DNA from: Camellia lanceoleosa
Lineage: Eukaryota; Streptophyta; Magnoliopsida; Ericales; Theaceae
Direction: 5' to 3'
DNA length: 64,000 nucleotides
Assembly: GCA_025200525.1 (NCBI GenBank)
Contig: CM045760.1
Location: forward strand, 44,411,932-44,475,931
Of this stretch, positions 10,594 through 22,510 are shown piece after piece. Position 1 is the stretch's first letter, and every line of letters starts with the position of its first letter. The translations under genes and the position numbers were made by a program. Below the pieces are notes generated by a model. It did not search any database, was not told where the DNA came from, and saw nothing but the letters and a program-made list of their open reading frames with translations.

Positions 10594-12744
10594 AGTTGAC
10601 ACGCCCCACTTTTTATTACTCGAAATCATTACCAAATCCATTAATTCACTTCAAGTTCAGAGACAACATGCAAAAATAAACTCAAATATTCGACTAGTAG
10701 AATTAAATAGTAATTCTCTCATTCGAATACAAATTACACACAACATGAGCATTCTAAATAAAATGCCCGTAGGCTTACAATCATTAAAGAATCAAAAGAA
10801 GGGTGTAACCCTTTTACAACAAAGGCACTCCGCCAACACAAAAGAGGCCCCGTGGCCAACAAATAAGAAGATCCAAATCTCGTAGCACATCCTGACTATC
10901 ACCTGAAAAAGATTCAACAACGTGGGATGAACATATAGTCCAGTAGGGATCTCAACATGATTCTCAACAATAACAACTTACAGATAGCTATGATCATGAA
11001 TGCTCAATCTCATACTAGAATACTAATGTGGCAGTTTATACAAAAATATACATAAGTATGAACTTTTCTCAAAAACAGCCATTTCATTCAACGCTATAAG
11101 CGATTCATCTTTCTTTTCTTTTCATTATCCCTGGTTCCCAAACTTTTATAACAATAACAACATCTTAGAAAACAATTTCACTAAGCCCAATAGCTTTCTC
11201 CCATTTTCCATACTTACAACATATTTTCCCTTTTTCAAAACGTACTTTCAAATACTCAATTTTCCTTCACACTTTCCCAAAATCTCACAATGGCATTTTG
11301 GTTTGTTTCCAATACATTCATATCTATACATGCATGCCTTTAATAAAAGGGAGATAACAAATCATCAACATGTATATAATCAACAAATGAGGCAACTCGG
11401 CCCTTCAAAGCTGTAACCATCGCAATCCATGATATACTCAGATACACTGAGACAAAAACAATAAAACTCTGCTATACGGGCTATATGCACAGTAAGCCAA
11501 GGATACAACTCTCACAACGGTATGCCATTTTACTAGGCACTAGCTGGAAGGGTGTGGTACCTTAGATTCTCAGCGCAGTCAGTTCTCCAGGCGCAAGCTG
11601 GAAGATAACGGTACCTCTGATTATAAGCGCGGTGTACAACACCAATAATCACAATACAACAGAACATAATTCACAAGTGTAATACATACACATAAACTAT
11701 TCAAGATACATAAGCAATGTGTTAAAGTATATGAACACATAGGTGTGTGAAGTACATCCCCCATCTCCTCCCACACACTGGAGTACATCACCTATCTCCT
11801 CCCTAACAATTATACATATATAATGTATCATAGCACTTCATTACATACAATGTTCAATCAACACAGGTGTAATGCATACACGACAATTCAACACAACCAT
11901 GTCATCCTCCACCGATGACCAAGGACAAAACCTCTAGATGCATGATTTTAATACATCTATTATAAAGACTCAACTCTCATGAGATCTTAAACCCAACAAT
12001 GACACTAGTACGATAGGTAAGGGTAAAACCCCCCAAATGTGTGTATTCAACACTCATGATACAATAATTCAATTCTCATATTTATTTTCTGAAACTCACA
12101 TAGAGTTAACATTTCATTTCCTATTTCCAAGATCAACTTCCAGGATTTTCCAATTCCAAAACCCTTTTTCATTTCACAAAACCAATTCCACTCATATAAA
12201 GCCATAACCTGACTCGATTCAATACATTCATTTCAAAACAACCCCAAAGCCATAGTTAATCCCTTAGGCATTAACACCTTCACCCAACTCATATTTACAA
12301 TAGAGACTTACAAACATTGGTCAACTACCCTCCGTTTTAATTTACCAAATCAAAACATAATTTAGGGCTTTTTCTTCTTTCCATAATAACATGCTAATTT
12401 ACACTCCAATTAGCCCAAAGAATTGTCAATGATAAAATAATCATTCTCAAACAACCAACCCTAGGTTCCCTCACATGGTTTTCAAAGAAATTCAACATGA
12501 TATGATTTTCATGCAATACAAAACTACCACATGCCTATCTGTAGACGGAGTATTGAAAAAGAACAAGGAGAACCCGTACCTCAAATGGAGAACCCAAGGG
12601 AAGAAGAGCCAAACTCGGAAGTGCTCCAATCCCAAAGTTTTTCGGATCAAAACGAAGCCCACGCAACCCCCTATCTTTCTTACAAAGAGATTAGGGTAGG
12701 AACACCCAAGAACTAGATCAATCCCTAGAGAGAAAGTGAGTGTA

Positions 12745-12776
12745 GAGAGAGAGAGAGAGAGAGAGAGAAAAAAAAA
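12745..12776. repeat. GA microsatellite plus A run
   Basis: An uninterrupted GA dinucleotide run is followed by about nine A, inside the chromovirus-like LTR. Confidence 0.9.
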
Positions 12777-12854
12777 GTCGAATCTAGGGTTTTGAGACAA
12801 AAGGGAAATCAAAAAGTAAAGAAGAAGCTGCTGCTGCAAACTGATATATACGTT

Positions 12855-13180
12855 CCTCGCTCGAGCGAAGGAGTGGTCGCTCGAGCGACCAGACACAAAG
12901 AAACCTCGCTCGAGCGCATAAAGCCTTGCTCGAGTGAACAACACGAAGCTTTAGGTCTGCAACCCAAAAGCACGCTCGAGCGAAGAAACACTCGCTCGAG
13001 CGAAAAAGCCCAAAACATACAGTGCTTGCTCGAGCGAAGAATAGCTCGCTCGAGCCAAGGCTGCGTCTGAACAAAACCTGAAGACACGAAAAGCTCGCTC
13101 GAGCGTACAAACCTTCGCTCGAGAAAAGAAGCAACAACACAAGGCTCGGTTGAGCGACAAAGTCCTGGCTCGAGCGAAGA
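12855..13180. repeat. cluster of CGCTCGAGCG palindromes
   Basis: About twelve perfect or near-perfect copies of the 10-bp palindrome CGCTCGAGCG (often extended to TCGCTCGAGCGA) are spaced ~20-45 bp apart by unrelated AT-richer sequence. Examples begin near 12857, 12877, 12905, 12971, 12991, 13045 and 13094. Each carries several CpG and an XhoI-type CTCGAG core. The spacers differ, so this is not a simple tandem repeat. The cluster sits in the LTR, near its upstream (U3) end on the minus strand. Confidence 0.85.
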
Positions 13181-13365
13181 GGCTAAAAACTGGACAGCAA
13201 CCATATGCTTCCAATCACAACCAACCTGAAACGAACCTGCCCAAAACATCCTATAACTCAAATAAAAAGTATTGAATGACAGAAACAAGCTAAATACAAC
13301 AACCCACATCTACGGAACCAAGTCCGGAATACAATACTCAATGGAGGGAAAACCAGGATCGCTAT

Positions 13366-15139
13366 AAATAATTTGACTTTTATATTATTAATTTTGTTAT
13401 AATGTGATTCCTTCGTCACTCAAAGGACTCAAGTAAAATTCAAATCAAATAAATTACACTTGTAGCCACTATAAGTTCTTTTAAATTTTACTTTGATGTA
13501 TCTAGCTTTTTATAAGTGATACTTTTCTGTTCAAAATATCAATAGCGCATGATATTGAAACCACATTGTAACAAAATTGAAAGTGTATGATTTAAATTGT
13601 TTAAATTAAAATCACGAGAACCAAAAATATATATATAATTATACTTATCTCATTTTTTATTTATTTATTTTAAACAAAGGGAGTTGCCAAAGGACATCTC
13701 CAAGAAGAGAAATAATGAGGAGGAATACAGGAAGAACTCCAATGTGTGGGTGTGGGATAAAGATAAGCATAAGCATAAGACCAATGCTATTGAAAATTGC
13801 TGAAGCACTGGGAAATTGAAGAGGTTAACTCCTCTTCCTCTATGTGCACCGATGATGATGTAGTTTTTCGCCTCATGCTCACCGTCACCACCTTAATCTT
13901 GGAAGTCGTTCTTCGCCACTTAGAAAGACTTTCACTCTCTTCTAACTCTCCTGGTTCTGTTCCTCCTACTCCTACTGCTGTTCATGGTTTGGGAGACGGA
14001 GAAAATTGAACAATTAAAGTGGCAGGTACAAACACAGAAATCGATCACGGAATTGACACAAAATGTATACAGATGGACAAGATTTGACAAATTTTGTAAA
14101 ATTTCATTTATTTATGCATATTTTGTATTCCTTTCTGTATTTAGTTTCTTTCTGTCTTCGATAAATTAAAGATTGATGAAGTTTTTTTTTTTTTTGTTTT
14201 TTTTTTTTTTTGTTTTCAACAAACAAAAAAGGGGAAAAATATTGATGAAGTTTGATTGATGATATTGAGGCCTAAATAATTGAACAACCCTAGTTAGGAG
14301 CCAAGCACGTCTACTAGACTTGGCAACCATTGAAGTCATTAGGGACTGATTGCTCATTTTATTCAAAGTGCAAGACTGTGTATATATATATAATATTAGG
14401 ATTTGCTTTTACTATAATGTTACAAAACTTGAAATATGCCATCTGCAAAGTTCTTTACTATTGTAAAATAAAGTGTATGAATTAGATTTAAACTTTTTGA
14501 GTACTCTTGCGCTTTTTATTTTCTCTTATTTTGTGACAAAATTCAATAGCTGAAAAGAAATCCATTGAATATAACAACTTCTAATTCAATGCTATGACAA
14601 CCTTTTACGCCGGGGTTGAAGGTTTGTACAGATTTAGCTTTTATAAAAGCTAACTTATAAGTAATACCAAAAGATACCATAGTCAAGCCCTTTATTAAAA
14701 TATGTAAGTTCACAACACTTCTATGGTAGACACTAACCCAATAATAACCCTTTCTTTTATGATGGTTCCTCTCTATGGACAGTAAAATTTATGTTCACAT
14801 AGCCAAACCCTTTGTTAAAAGGTGCAAGTCATAACAATACCACCACCTCTGTAGTCAAGTTCCATGTTGGCTGGCCTACACTACAATAACCCTTTCCTTT
14901 CTTAAAGTAAGCAAATAATGACTACTAGGGTACGATATTTCTGACGACAATGTAATCATCTTACATCTCCTTCAACACAAATCTTTTGTTAAGCATAGTA
15001 ATGTATGAAAGTAAAATAAATCAATCCAAAAAGATTCAAAAAGATTTTGACTACTTGTGGCTATAAAATTCAGACCACCTAGGGTTACCTCAACCAATGG
15101 TTTTAGGAGGCACCAAATGATTCTGTTATTGTGAATCTA
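13366..15139. other. AT-rich stretch, no gene recognised
   Basis: No protein family is recognised in any frame. A short plus-strand open stretch at 13797-14009 (Ser/Pro-rich, ending TPTAVHGLGDGEN) is followed by ordinary AT-rich sequence and could be a worn exon, but nothing supports that. A T-rich run with single G breaks lies at 14180-14213 and a TA run at 14380-14392. A diverged direct repeat is listed separately. Confidence 0.5.
14678..14900. repeat. diverged direct duplication of ~100 bp
   Basis: The order of words CATAG(T)C AA(G/A)CCCTTT(A/G)TTAAAA, a TAAGT or GCAAGT block, and ACTA(C/A)..CAATAACCCTTTC occurs twice, starting near 14680 and 14799. The copies differ at many positions. 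Origin unknown. Confidence 0.5.
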
Positions 15140-15885
15140 TTAAAATTCTGTGGGGAATTTGGATTCACCAAAATAAGGCAGCATTTAATCAAACAATTGA
15201 GGACCCATCCTCGGTCAAGGAGTTAACGGACAGCCATGACCATGTGTTACCAACTGCGGAATTTAATGGACATGATAAATTTATAATTACTAATAATGCA
15301 CATTGGATCCCAGAAACATGCATTGACAGGTTGTTGATTGACGGAGCTTGGAGAATTGATACAAGGCAAGCTGGAGCAGCATAGGTAGGACTAAACAATA
15401 AAGACAATCAGATGGTCAAGCACCAAATATCATTGGGGAAACTACGTGTAGGTGAGAGAAGGGGAAACAAATTACTAACACACGAGGGGTACAAATGTGT
15501 CTGTGATAGGGTGCAAATGAAAGATTGTGGAGGTGCAAGTCTCACTTGCATCCCTCATGTGTTGGTAATTTTTTTTCCCCCTTTCTCCTACCTACGTGCA
15601 GTTCTCCCAATATCATTTTATGCACCTTTAGCCCTTTCAATGGAAGCTCGAGCATGTTTTGAATCTTTACAATGGTGCATCCAAAGTTGTGTTAAAGCAA
15701 TACAGGTTCAGACTGATAGTCAAGACTAATGAGACAACTAAACAATGTTAATGATGTTGATTGGCATATTAAAACTGTCTTATTAGATATTAAGGCTCTA
15801 TGTAAATCTATGAATTATGTATGCATTGTAAAGGTATCTAGGAAGGTGGTTCAAGCTGCTCACAATGCGGCGAAAGTAACTTCTT
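15140..15885 (+). pseudogene. LINE-type RNase H (RVT_3) remnant
   Basis: Upstream, ILWGIWIHQNKAAFN resembles the end of the LINE zinc-binding RT region. The RNase H part then shows IDGAWRIDTRQAGAA, MEARACFESLQWC, VQTDSQ (catalytic Asp) and VDWHIKTVLLDIKALC...YVCIVKVSRKVVQAAHN. This is the order of the plant RVT_3 domain that degrades RNA in RNA:DNA hybrids. Several stops and frame changes are present, and a 174-bp foldback insertion at 15435-15608 splits it between VKHQIS and FYAPLALSMEAR. Confidence 0.75.
15435..15608. mobile_element. 174-bp foldback MITE with 9-bp target duplication (Mutator-like)
   Basis: Perfect 9-bp direct repeats AATATCATT flank it at 15426-15434 and 15609-15617. Inside, the two arms are long imperfect inverted repeats: the left starts GGGGAAACTACGTGTAGG and the right, reversed, starts GGGAGAACTGCACGTAGG, continuing for about 75 bases. 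A 9-bp duplication with long terminal inverted repeats is the signature of Mutator-like elements. Removing it restores a continuous RNase H reading across the site. It has no coding capacity. Confidence 0.85.
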
Positions 15886-17043
15886 TAGGTGGTTCAAGCT
15901 GTCAACATCAATCACTTTCTCGCAGATGACATGCTTCGTACTACTACCGGCAATGCTGGAAGAAAACATACACCCCTCACTGTTCACCTTCCATTGCCGC
16001 ACCCATAAATCCAGATATTCAAATTCTAGCAATTGTAAATTTTTCCTAACCTTCACTTTAATCTTACGCACGAACGAGTTCGGACCACCAGATGCCCACC
16101 CACTTTCAGCCATTAATGGACAAACAACTACCACTTCAAGTTTGGCACACTGAACAACATCTGCGGCAACGCCACTCTCAATATGGTGGAATGCTGCAAG
16201 GACAAACGATACGAGAGAGGCATCCAACACAATGTCTGGACATTCTAACGTGCAACGTTGTTGCCCTCCACGTGCGTTGTCCCCACAGCCACTCATTCTA
16301 CCCACAATACCCTCATAACCCACATCCTCTCCATTGAACCACTACGTGACATTATGTACCACTTGATCTGCCAATTGCTCTTCAAGAATGGTAACAGTTC
16401 TTTGCAACTTAGCATTTTCCAATGCAAGTCTCTTTTTCTCTTCGTCTTTCACCCTCAAAACACTCTCAAACCCTCCAACCAGATATACTGATTGCATCTC
16501 ATTCTTCCTCTTCAAAGTAGCAACTTCTTCCTCTAACTTTGATATAAGTTCATCTTTGTCAATGTTATGCATTCCAAACTCATGAATGCTCATCGCAACT
16601 CGTTTACATCTGACCGATCGGTCATCCATTCCACCAATGGGTTTTGACGTGCCAATTGGCGCACCCAACTGCTCCCAAACACATAATACATTTGGTCTTA
16701 ACATGCTACTTTGTCCACACATGATCGATGTTGTAGGCACATCACCACCATATTCACTACTCCTGCTACTGCCATCAGCAATCCCTACTTTAACATCTCA
16801 TCTCACCTTACACCCTTCGCCTCATTTTGGCCACATGAATCACGACCACTGTCGTTGCCTGTCAAATCCATGTGATCACCTGCAACCACATCCTCTACTC
16901 TCAATATAATAATCTTGTGATCATCAGCAACAAGCTGACCCAGACTCACTTGCAAACAACAGACATGTCTAAATAAGCACATGCATCCTGACATGAAATT
17001 AATTGATGTTAATATGGTTAAACATTCAAATACCAGAAAACTA
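15886..17043 (-). pseudogene. C-terminal part of a disrupted gene-like locus (coiled coil)
   Basis: One frame runs from about 16740 to 15838 with a single stop near 16340. It encodes a possible coiled coil (DELISKLEEEVATLKRKNEMQ ... KDEEKKRLALENAKLQRT, rich in Glu/Lys) followed by a folded-looking region (LVSFVLAAFHHIESG, FVRKIKVKVRKNLQL, KHVICEKVIDVDSLNHLKK). An upstream exon (GQLVADDHKIIILRVEDVVAGDHMDL) lies about 16970-16800. I do not know this family. The frame runs by chance into the antisense of the LINE remnant at 15838-15885. The gene is cut at 17043 by the 42-kb retroelement nest and resumes at 59479. Confidence 0.55.
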
Positions 17044-18274
17044 ACTAGTGTAGCTTGACTTTTAGTGCCCCTTTTCGAAAGACGAATAAGCCCTACAATA
17101 TTGGACTCCCGCGATTCTGAATCTGATCTCACAAGTGCAATGTGAAATAGATAAACACCAAAGAGTCCAAATATGGCAAATCTTTTGAAAAATCGATTTT
17201 GAATAAAAAAAAATGTCAAAAATGGACTGATTTGCCAGATACAGAGTCGCCACCTAAATATTTTTGGAAAATTTAGGAAACCCATGACTAATGCCAAAGG
17301 CCACGTGTCTATCATCACCAAGATTGTCTCAGCTCGAGAACTTAGGTACGAGAGGGGAAGGTCATGAATTGAGCACCCCTGCTCATCTGATCAAATATTG
17401 GCCTCTATTAATCATGAAGTGAATTTTATTTACATTATATGCTTTTGTTTCGATTATTAGACCAACTTACTATGTGATGCGCACACACACAGGTATAAAC
17501 TAATTTGCAAGAATTTGAATATTTGGTTCATGTTTGTTTACAAAATTGTTTTAAATATGTATCACTTGAAAAAGTGATCGCATGTAAACATTACACAAAT
17601 TATTCCAATTTAAGTAACTAGCATTCATCCATAGGTGTTCAAAACAGTTTATCATTTAAGCATTTATCCTCATGGTAAGCATGCTAGATATGGCAACAAT
17701 CACACGCATGCGACATGCTAAAGCGAGTAAAGGCTCACCTAGTACTCTAAGCCAAAAAGATGAAAAAGTTAGAAAAATGCAAGATCCTAACTATGCAACA
17801 TGACTAATGCAACACATGCGATATGCAATTACTAAGCTCGGCTACTAATATAGTATATGAATCATTTAAATAGCATGTGGTCTAAACACATATTCAAAGA
17901 ATGTTTAACTAACAATTCAAGTTAGAATAATGAACTGAGCCTCAGTGCATGCAATACAAGTGGATACAAACATGGAGAATGCTAAACAAAACATGATGCC
18001 TTCATCTAACCATCATAAGTAGGTAAATAAAAGGGAGAAAGACGTGGGGTTAGAAGACATACACATTATCAAAACATTGCGCCTTCACACAGGAGGGTCC
18101 GAATGAATAAACTAGATAACTAATTAAAACTAAGCTAATTAACTAACTATTACAAACCCAAATGAATAATTTAGCTAAACTACTTAACTAATTATTACAA
18201 ACCGAATAAAATAATTAGTTAACTACTCTAGCTAATTAAATAATTACAATACGAAACGAATTAGTTATTACAAA

Positions 18275-18560
18275 CACTACTAGAAAAAGGGGTATAAGCC
18301 ACGGAATTTTTTGCAACGGCATATTTTCTGTCGCAAAAAGTAACCTTTTGCAACGGTTAATATTCCGTCGCCAATGGTCACTTTTTGCAACGGCAATTTC
18401 TGTCTCAAAAAAAGGAAAGAATATGTTGGATGATTTTTGCAACGGCAAACCGTTAGCCGTCGTGAAAGGCCTATTTTTTTGAGACGGCTTTTCCACTCCG
18501 TCGCAAAAAGATTATTTTTTGCCATGGCCTTTGTTGTGTCGTGGCTAATAGACCAGAAAA
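18275..18560. repeat. left subterminal repeats of the CACTA element
   Basis: Short words TTTGCAACGG, CCGTCGC and TGTCGCAAAAAG recur in both orientations every ~20-40 bp. In CACTA elements such repeats bind the element's own TNPA-like protein; binding here is inferred. Confidence 0.75.
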
Positions 18561-18631
18561 AGAAAAAAGGCTCCTTATTCTTTCTCTCTATCACGCCTCT
18601 ATCTCTTTGTAACGCCCTCTTCTCTCCTCCT

Positions 18632-18652
18632 CTCTCTCTCTCTCTCTCTCTC
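18632..18652. repeat. TC microsatellite
   Basis: Pure CT dinucleotide run inside the CACTA element, upstream of the E2F-like first exon, in what would be its 5' untranslated region. Confidence 0.85.
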
Positions 18653-18981
18653 TACCGACACCGTCGTTGGTATAGGAGCACACGACCACCACCGCCATTG
18701 ATATCACCATCGCAAACCAGCAGCCATTCTCTGAAATCGAGGAGACGCAATCGAAGGGGTTTGACATTGAGATCACTGGCATATTGACTTTTTATACTCT
18801 TGCACACAACTTTTCGATGACACAAATCCAGATCTCACCCTCTGATTCATTTCCTCCTTTTTCAATTTCTCAGATTCTTCAATTCCCAATTCCTCTCTCC
18901 CAAATCCCCCCAACAATGAGGGCTCGATCGATCTCTCTGTCCTTCAACTGATTGTTAGCTTTCTGAGTTCACTCAATTTCG

Positions 18982-19166
18982 ATGTCGATTTCGCAAGCTA
19001 ATCATCCGACAGAGCAGATCGTGCCACAACAGCAACATCAACTGCCTTTGAAGCGCCAAATGCCATTCTACTCCATGAAGCTGCCATTTGGGGACTACCG
19101 CCAGTTTTCCTCACCGGCCCTCGACCTCAAGTTGAAGGAACCAGAGGCTATTGTGATAAAATCTCC
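18982..19166 (+). pseudogene. captured first exon of an E2F transcription factor
   Basis: ATG at 18982 opens a 62-codon frame with QLPLKRQMPFYSMKLPFGDY and EPEAIVIKSP, matching the N-terminal region of plant E2FA/E2FB-type proteins (established family knowledge, recalled). The exon ends at 19166 directly before a GTGAGT donor, where plant E2F genes have an intron. E2Fs activate or repress S-phase genes with a DP partner. A CT-rich leader lies upstream. Because introns are kept, capture was at DNA level. Confidence 0.75.
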
Positions 19167-19183
19167 GTGAGTTTGTTGTGTAT

Positions 19184-19520
19184 ATATATGCATGAGACTG
19201 TGTTTCAGTTTTGATTTTGAAGTGGGTTTGTGTAATTGATGAATTTTATTGCTTGGTTTTGTCATTAGAGTTAGTATTTTGTGGATTCGTTATTGGGTTT
19301 GGTGTAATAACTGTTTTGTTGATGCTTCATTCTTGGAACCTTGATTTATGGATATATGCATGAGACTGTGTTTGAGTTCTGATTTTGAAGTGGGTTTGTG
19401 GAATTGAAGAATTTTCTTGCTTGCTTGCTTGGTTTTGTCATTCGAGTTAGTAGTTTTGGGATTCGTTACTGGGTCTGATGTAATAATCATTTTGTTGATG
19501 TTTCATTGTTGATTTATGTG
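19184..19520. repeat. tandem duplication, period 168 bp, in the E2F-like intron
   Basis: The block starting ATATATGCATGAGACTGTGT at 19184 repeats at 19352 with moderate divergence (shared words GATTTTGAAGTGGGTTTGTG and TTTTGTTGATG). It lies in the first captured intron. Confidence 0.8.
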
Positions 19521-20499
19521 ATCTAAATGCTATTCCAACTTATATTTATGACTTATTTTTTAGGATTCACAATTTTTTCTTTATAAACAGTGCTCCTTTA
19601 TTTGCTGATAAGGTCCTCAGGATTGTTCAGTTCTTATAGATTTGCTAGAAAGACAAATATGCCATTGGAAGATATATTTGTGCCACTCTGAAGTTTTCTG
19701 CAGGTTGCTTTAAGCTATTGAAGACTACTACCAACTGAAAGATAACAATTATTTTAAGGAAATTATGAAATATCACTAAGATTATCTCTAAAATTCAGAG
19801 CTGGTTTTAACAGATTTTGGAAACTATGTATGTTGTGTTAAGGAGAAAGTCAGCCTTGTCAAACAGAATGTTGAGCAACTAAGAAACAATATATTTGCAG
19901 AATGAGTATAGTTGAGATGAGAATGCTTAGATAGATGTGTGGTAAGATATGAAAGATAGATATAGAAATGTCCATAGTATGAGTTCCCATGTTTAATAGA
20001 GGTGTGCTGCTAGTTAGTTTCATTTAAAAATTTTAATATTTGATTGAGTTACATGGTGTTTTGGAGTGCCCTTTCTTTGTGGGCTTTGGTCCTAGTTCTT
20101 ACTGGTGGCTTGTGGTTTTTATTCTGTCAGGACAAAAGCTTAGTTATGTTAGTGGGGTTTCCTAGTTCTACATTGTTATGCTGATTTTATAGTTAGGGCT
20201 TAATATATCCAGCATGAAACCTAGGCTTTTGAAATTTGGTTTTAATTGAGTTTTCTAACCTAAACAATAGGAAGAAACCTAGGCTTTTATGTGTTTCATA
20301 GTCAAGCCCCGGTAATAATATGTCTTATTAAAATTATGATGATTGTGCTGTTTATGTTTTCAAAGCCAATCAATATATATGAACATTATGATAATATTAT
20401 CCTTGCATCAAATGTCGATTGACTTTTCCATATAATTGTATTCTAAAATTTGCAAACATAGGGCTCGTATTAAATTGGAAAAACTATTCGAGTGTCTTT

Positions 20500-21541
20500 T
20501 AGCCATTAAAGATGAAGAGTGAAAAGCATACTTAAATGGTCGAGTCCAGTTATTGGAACCCTAATCGATATGTGGAAGCTTTTGGCATCCTCTTCAAACA
20601 CATGTCGAGAAAAGGGGGAAAGACACAAAAAGCGCCAAGGATGGCAAAGTCCAATAGATCTAGATCTCAAACTCCTGTGTCAAATGTTGGTGAGTATTAC
20701 TATCTGAACTTTTATTTTGGGTCTCAATACTTATAATTTTGCAAAATATTTATATGAATGATTATTAATAGTCACAAAAATATTTTTTTGCAATTGATAT
20801 TTTCATGATTTGCTATGTCTCTTGTTTACAACTTTTCATTGAACTACATTTTTGTATTTTCAGGATCTCCTTCAGGCAATAATCTTACTCCAATTGGTCC
20901 TTGTCGTTATGATAGCTCCCTCGGTAATTTTTGCTTAAGCCTTTATTTCTTGATTTTTGATTTTCATATTTTTCTTTTAATTGTAATTTAAAATTTTCTT
21001 TTTGGTTGTAAATGTTTCTTGATTTATTTTTTTTATTGACTCTATTTCATATTCCTTGTCAAGTAGAGCAAGAACATGCCATAAAGTGACTAGTGACAAT
21101 GTGTTGTAATTTTTATTTACGTCTACTCACAAAAAAGTTCATCAATCTGATCAAACATCCTGAAGATGATATTCTTGATCTAAATAAAGTTGCTGACACA
21201 TTAGAGGTAACTATACTATTCACCAATCTGTGCATCATTTGTTGTGATGTTTTATTCAATTAAAGGGTTTCTGTTGGCGTATATATGATATAACAAATGT
21301 CCTTGAAGGAATTGGTCTCATCGAAAAGAAGCTCAAGAATAGAATTCAATGGAAGTACGGATGTATCCCTAAATTTTCACGAACTCAATGGCAGTTGTTT
21401 TATATTTCATTCTTTCATAATTTTATTGATTCTAGTAATCACCTCAACCACATGAGAAGCTAATTACTAGATAATTGATTAATCAGGGGAGTTTGATGTG
21501 TCAAGGCTAGGGGAGACTGATGAGAATGTTGTTACCATACA
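20500..21541 (+). pseudogene. captured E2F exons including the DNA-binding domain
   Basis: Four exon-like stretches are in order: ~20510-20688 (KGGKTQKAPRMAKSNRSRSQ, TPVSNVG, then GTGAGT), 20865-20922 (GSPSGNNLTPIGPCRYDSSL between AG and GT), ~21125-21206 (LLTKKFINLIKHPEDDILDL, NKVADTLE) and ~21268-21355 ([24 protein letters not shown]), then 21487-21541 (DVSRLGETDENV). These are the E2F winged-helix and the start of the dimerisation region. The acceptor before LLTKK and the RRIYD start are damaged, and there is no C-terminal half (marked box, Rb-binding part). It cannot make a working E2F. Confidence 0.85.
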
Positions 21542-21654
21542 GGTATGTGGAAGCTGTAAATATATAAGCTTGTTGGCATGTAGAACTTTTAGTGGCTTAG
21601 AGATAAATGAACAACTTTTGAAAATGTGCATACATGTGTTTTACTTTGTTTCCA

Positions 21655-21656
<2 letters not shown>

Positions 21657-21691
<35 letters not shown>
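21657..21691. repeat. CT microsatellite
   Basis: Pure CT run directly downstream of the last E2F-like exon. Confidence 0.85.
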
Positions 21692-21693
<2 letters not shown>

Positions 21694-22100
21694 CAATCAA
21701 TTTTGTGGTGTATTGTTCAGAAAGCTTTTTGATTTACTCTAATAATTGATATTTTAATCACTGACAGGACATGATTGGTAATATTAATTTCAATTTCTGT
21801 AGTTATCCCAAGTGTAGAATTGAGTCTTGAATGCAGCTAATGCCTAATGCCTAATGCCTATCATTAGTTTTTTAATGGTATATTTTTTACTATTATGATT
21901 TATCATTCTTCCCTCTTTGTTTGCATATGTTTGCAATGTTCTTGGTACTTTTGAGTTTTGTTCTTTTAATGGAGAAGGTAAAGCATTTTTTTAACAGTGG
22001 CTTGGAAGAGCAGTAGTTATCTTTTGATTTATTCAGCCTGATTTCGCGTAGAAAACAACTACTATGCCCAGTATGGAAACTGAAAATTCAAATGTTTTAT

Positions 22101-22510
22101 GAAAGAAGAAATCAAATTGCTTGCTAATGAAGCATTCAAAGGTAAAGATGATTAGGCATCTCTAGTTTAATTCAGTAAGTCACTTATTATCCTTCAATCA
22201 AGCTTTTCTGCTGAAAAATGATTCAAAGTTGTACCAAGCACTGTAGAGCAATATTCTTGATGCTGCTTTTCACTTCTTCATTTGTCCGACCATGTTGATT
22301 TTTCCCTTACAAAGACATAAATATTCTCAAGCTATTGATTTGTATACTCAAGCAATTGAACTACACAGTGAAAACGCAGTGAACTCGGGCAATCGTATAA
22401 TTGCTCACGCTAGACTTGAGGAGTGTGGTAGTGCAATACAGATATGGCGATTACATGTCAGATGCATCAAGGGCTATTGAAGTTGATCCCAAATATTCAA
22501 GGCATGCTTT
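22101..22510 (+). pseudogene. captured TPR fragment of protein phosphatase 5 type
   Basis: An exon ending KEEIKLLANEAFK before GTAAAG (22141) is followed at ~22310-22440 by HKYSQAIDLYTQAIELHSEN, AVNSGNRIIAHARLEECGSA and, one frame off, DASRAIEVDPKYSR. This is the order of the N-terminal TPR region of plant Ser/Thr phosphatase 5, which folds onto the phosphatase domain and contacts Hsp90. Only the TPR part is present; no phosphatase motifs were found. Frame changes and altered residues (VNSGNR where VYWANR is usual) show decay. Other TPR proteins are possible. Confidence 0.65.

Larger units (their letters stand above)
10597..13365 (-). repeat. ~2.8-kb LTR of the chromovirus-like element
   Basis: The inner border is fixed by the PBS: plus strand starts TGACACGCCCC at 10597. 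The outer border is placed near 13365, where the minus strand reads TATAGCGATCCTGGTTTTCC, a degraded TG start; it is uncertain by tens of bases. A long LTR with initiator-Met PBS and a CCHC gag points to a chromovirus, most likely Tekay/Del type. Inside are a GA run (12745-12776) and a palindrome cluster (12855-13180). Several long open frames here are by-products of these repeats. Confidence 0.65.

Noticed and set aside
12792..13309. Several overlapping open frames on both strands with repeats such as SLERAF and FARAS
   Set aside because: They are translations of the CGCTCGAGCG palindromes, which lack stops in most frames; the region is an LTR.
13797..14169. Two short plus-strand frames as a possible small gene
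   Set aside because: No recognisable motif, stops in the flanks and no conserved neighbour; left as unassigned.
15838..15885. End of the minus-strand coiled-coil gene overlapping the plus-strand RNase H end
   Set aside because: The plus-strand reading (KVSRKVVQAAHN) is a known family motif, so the minus frame most likely reads through by chance; the gene's true end is before 15886.
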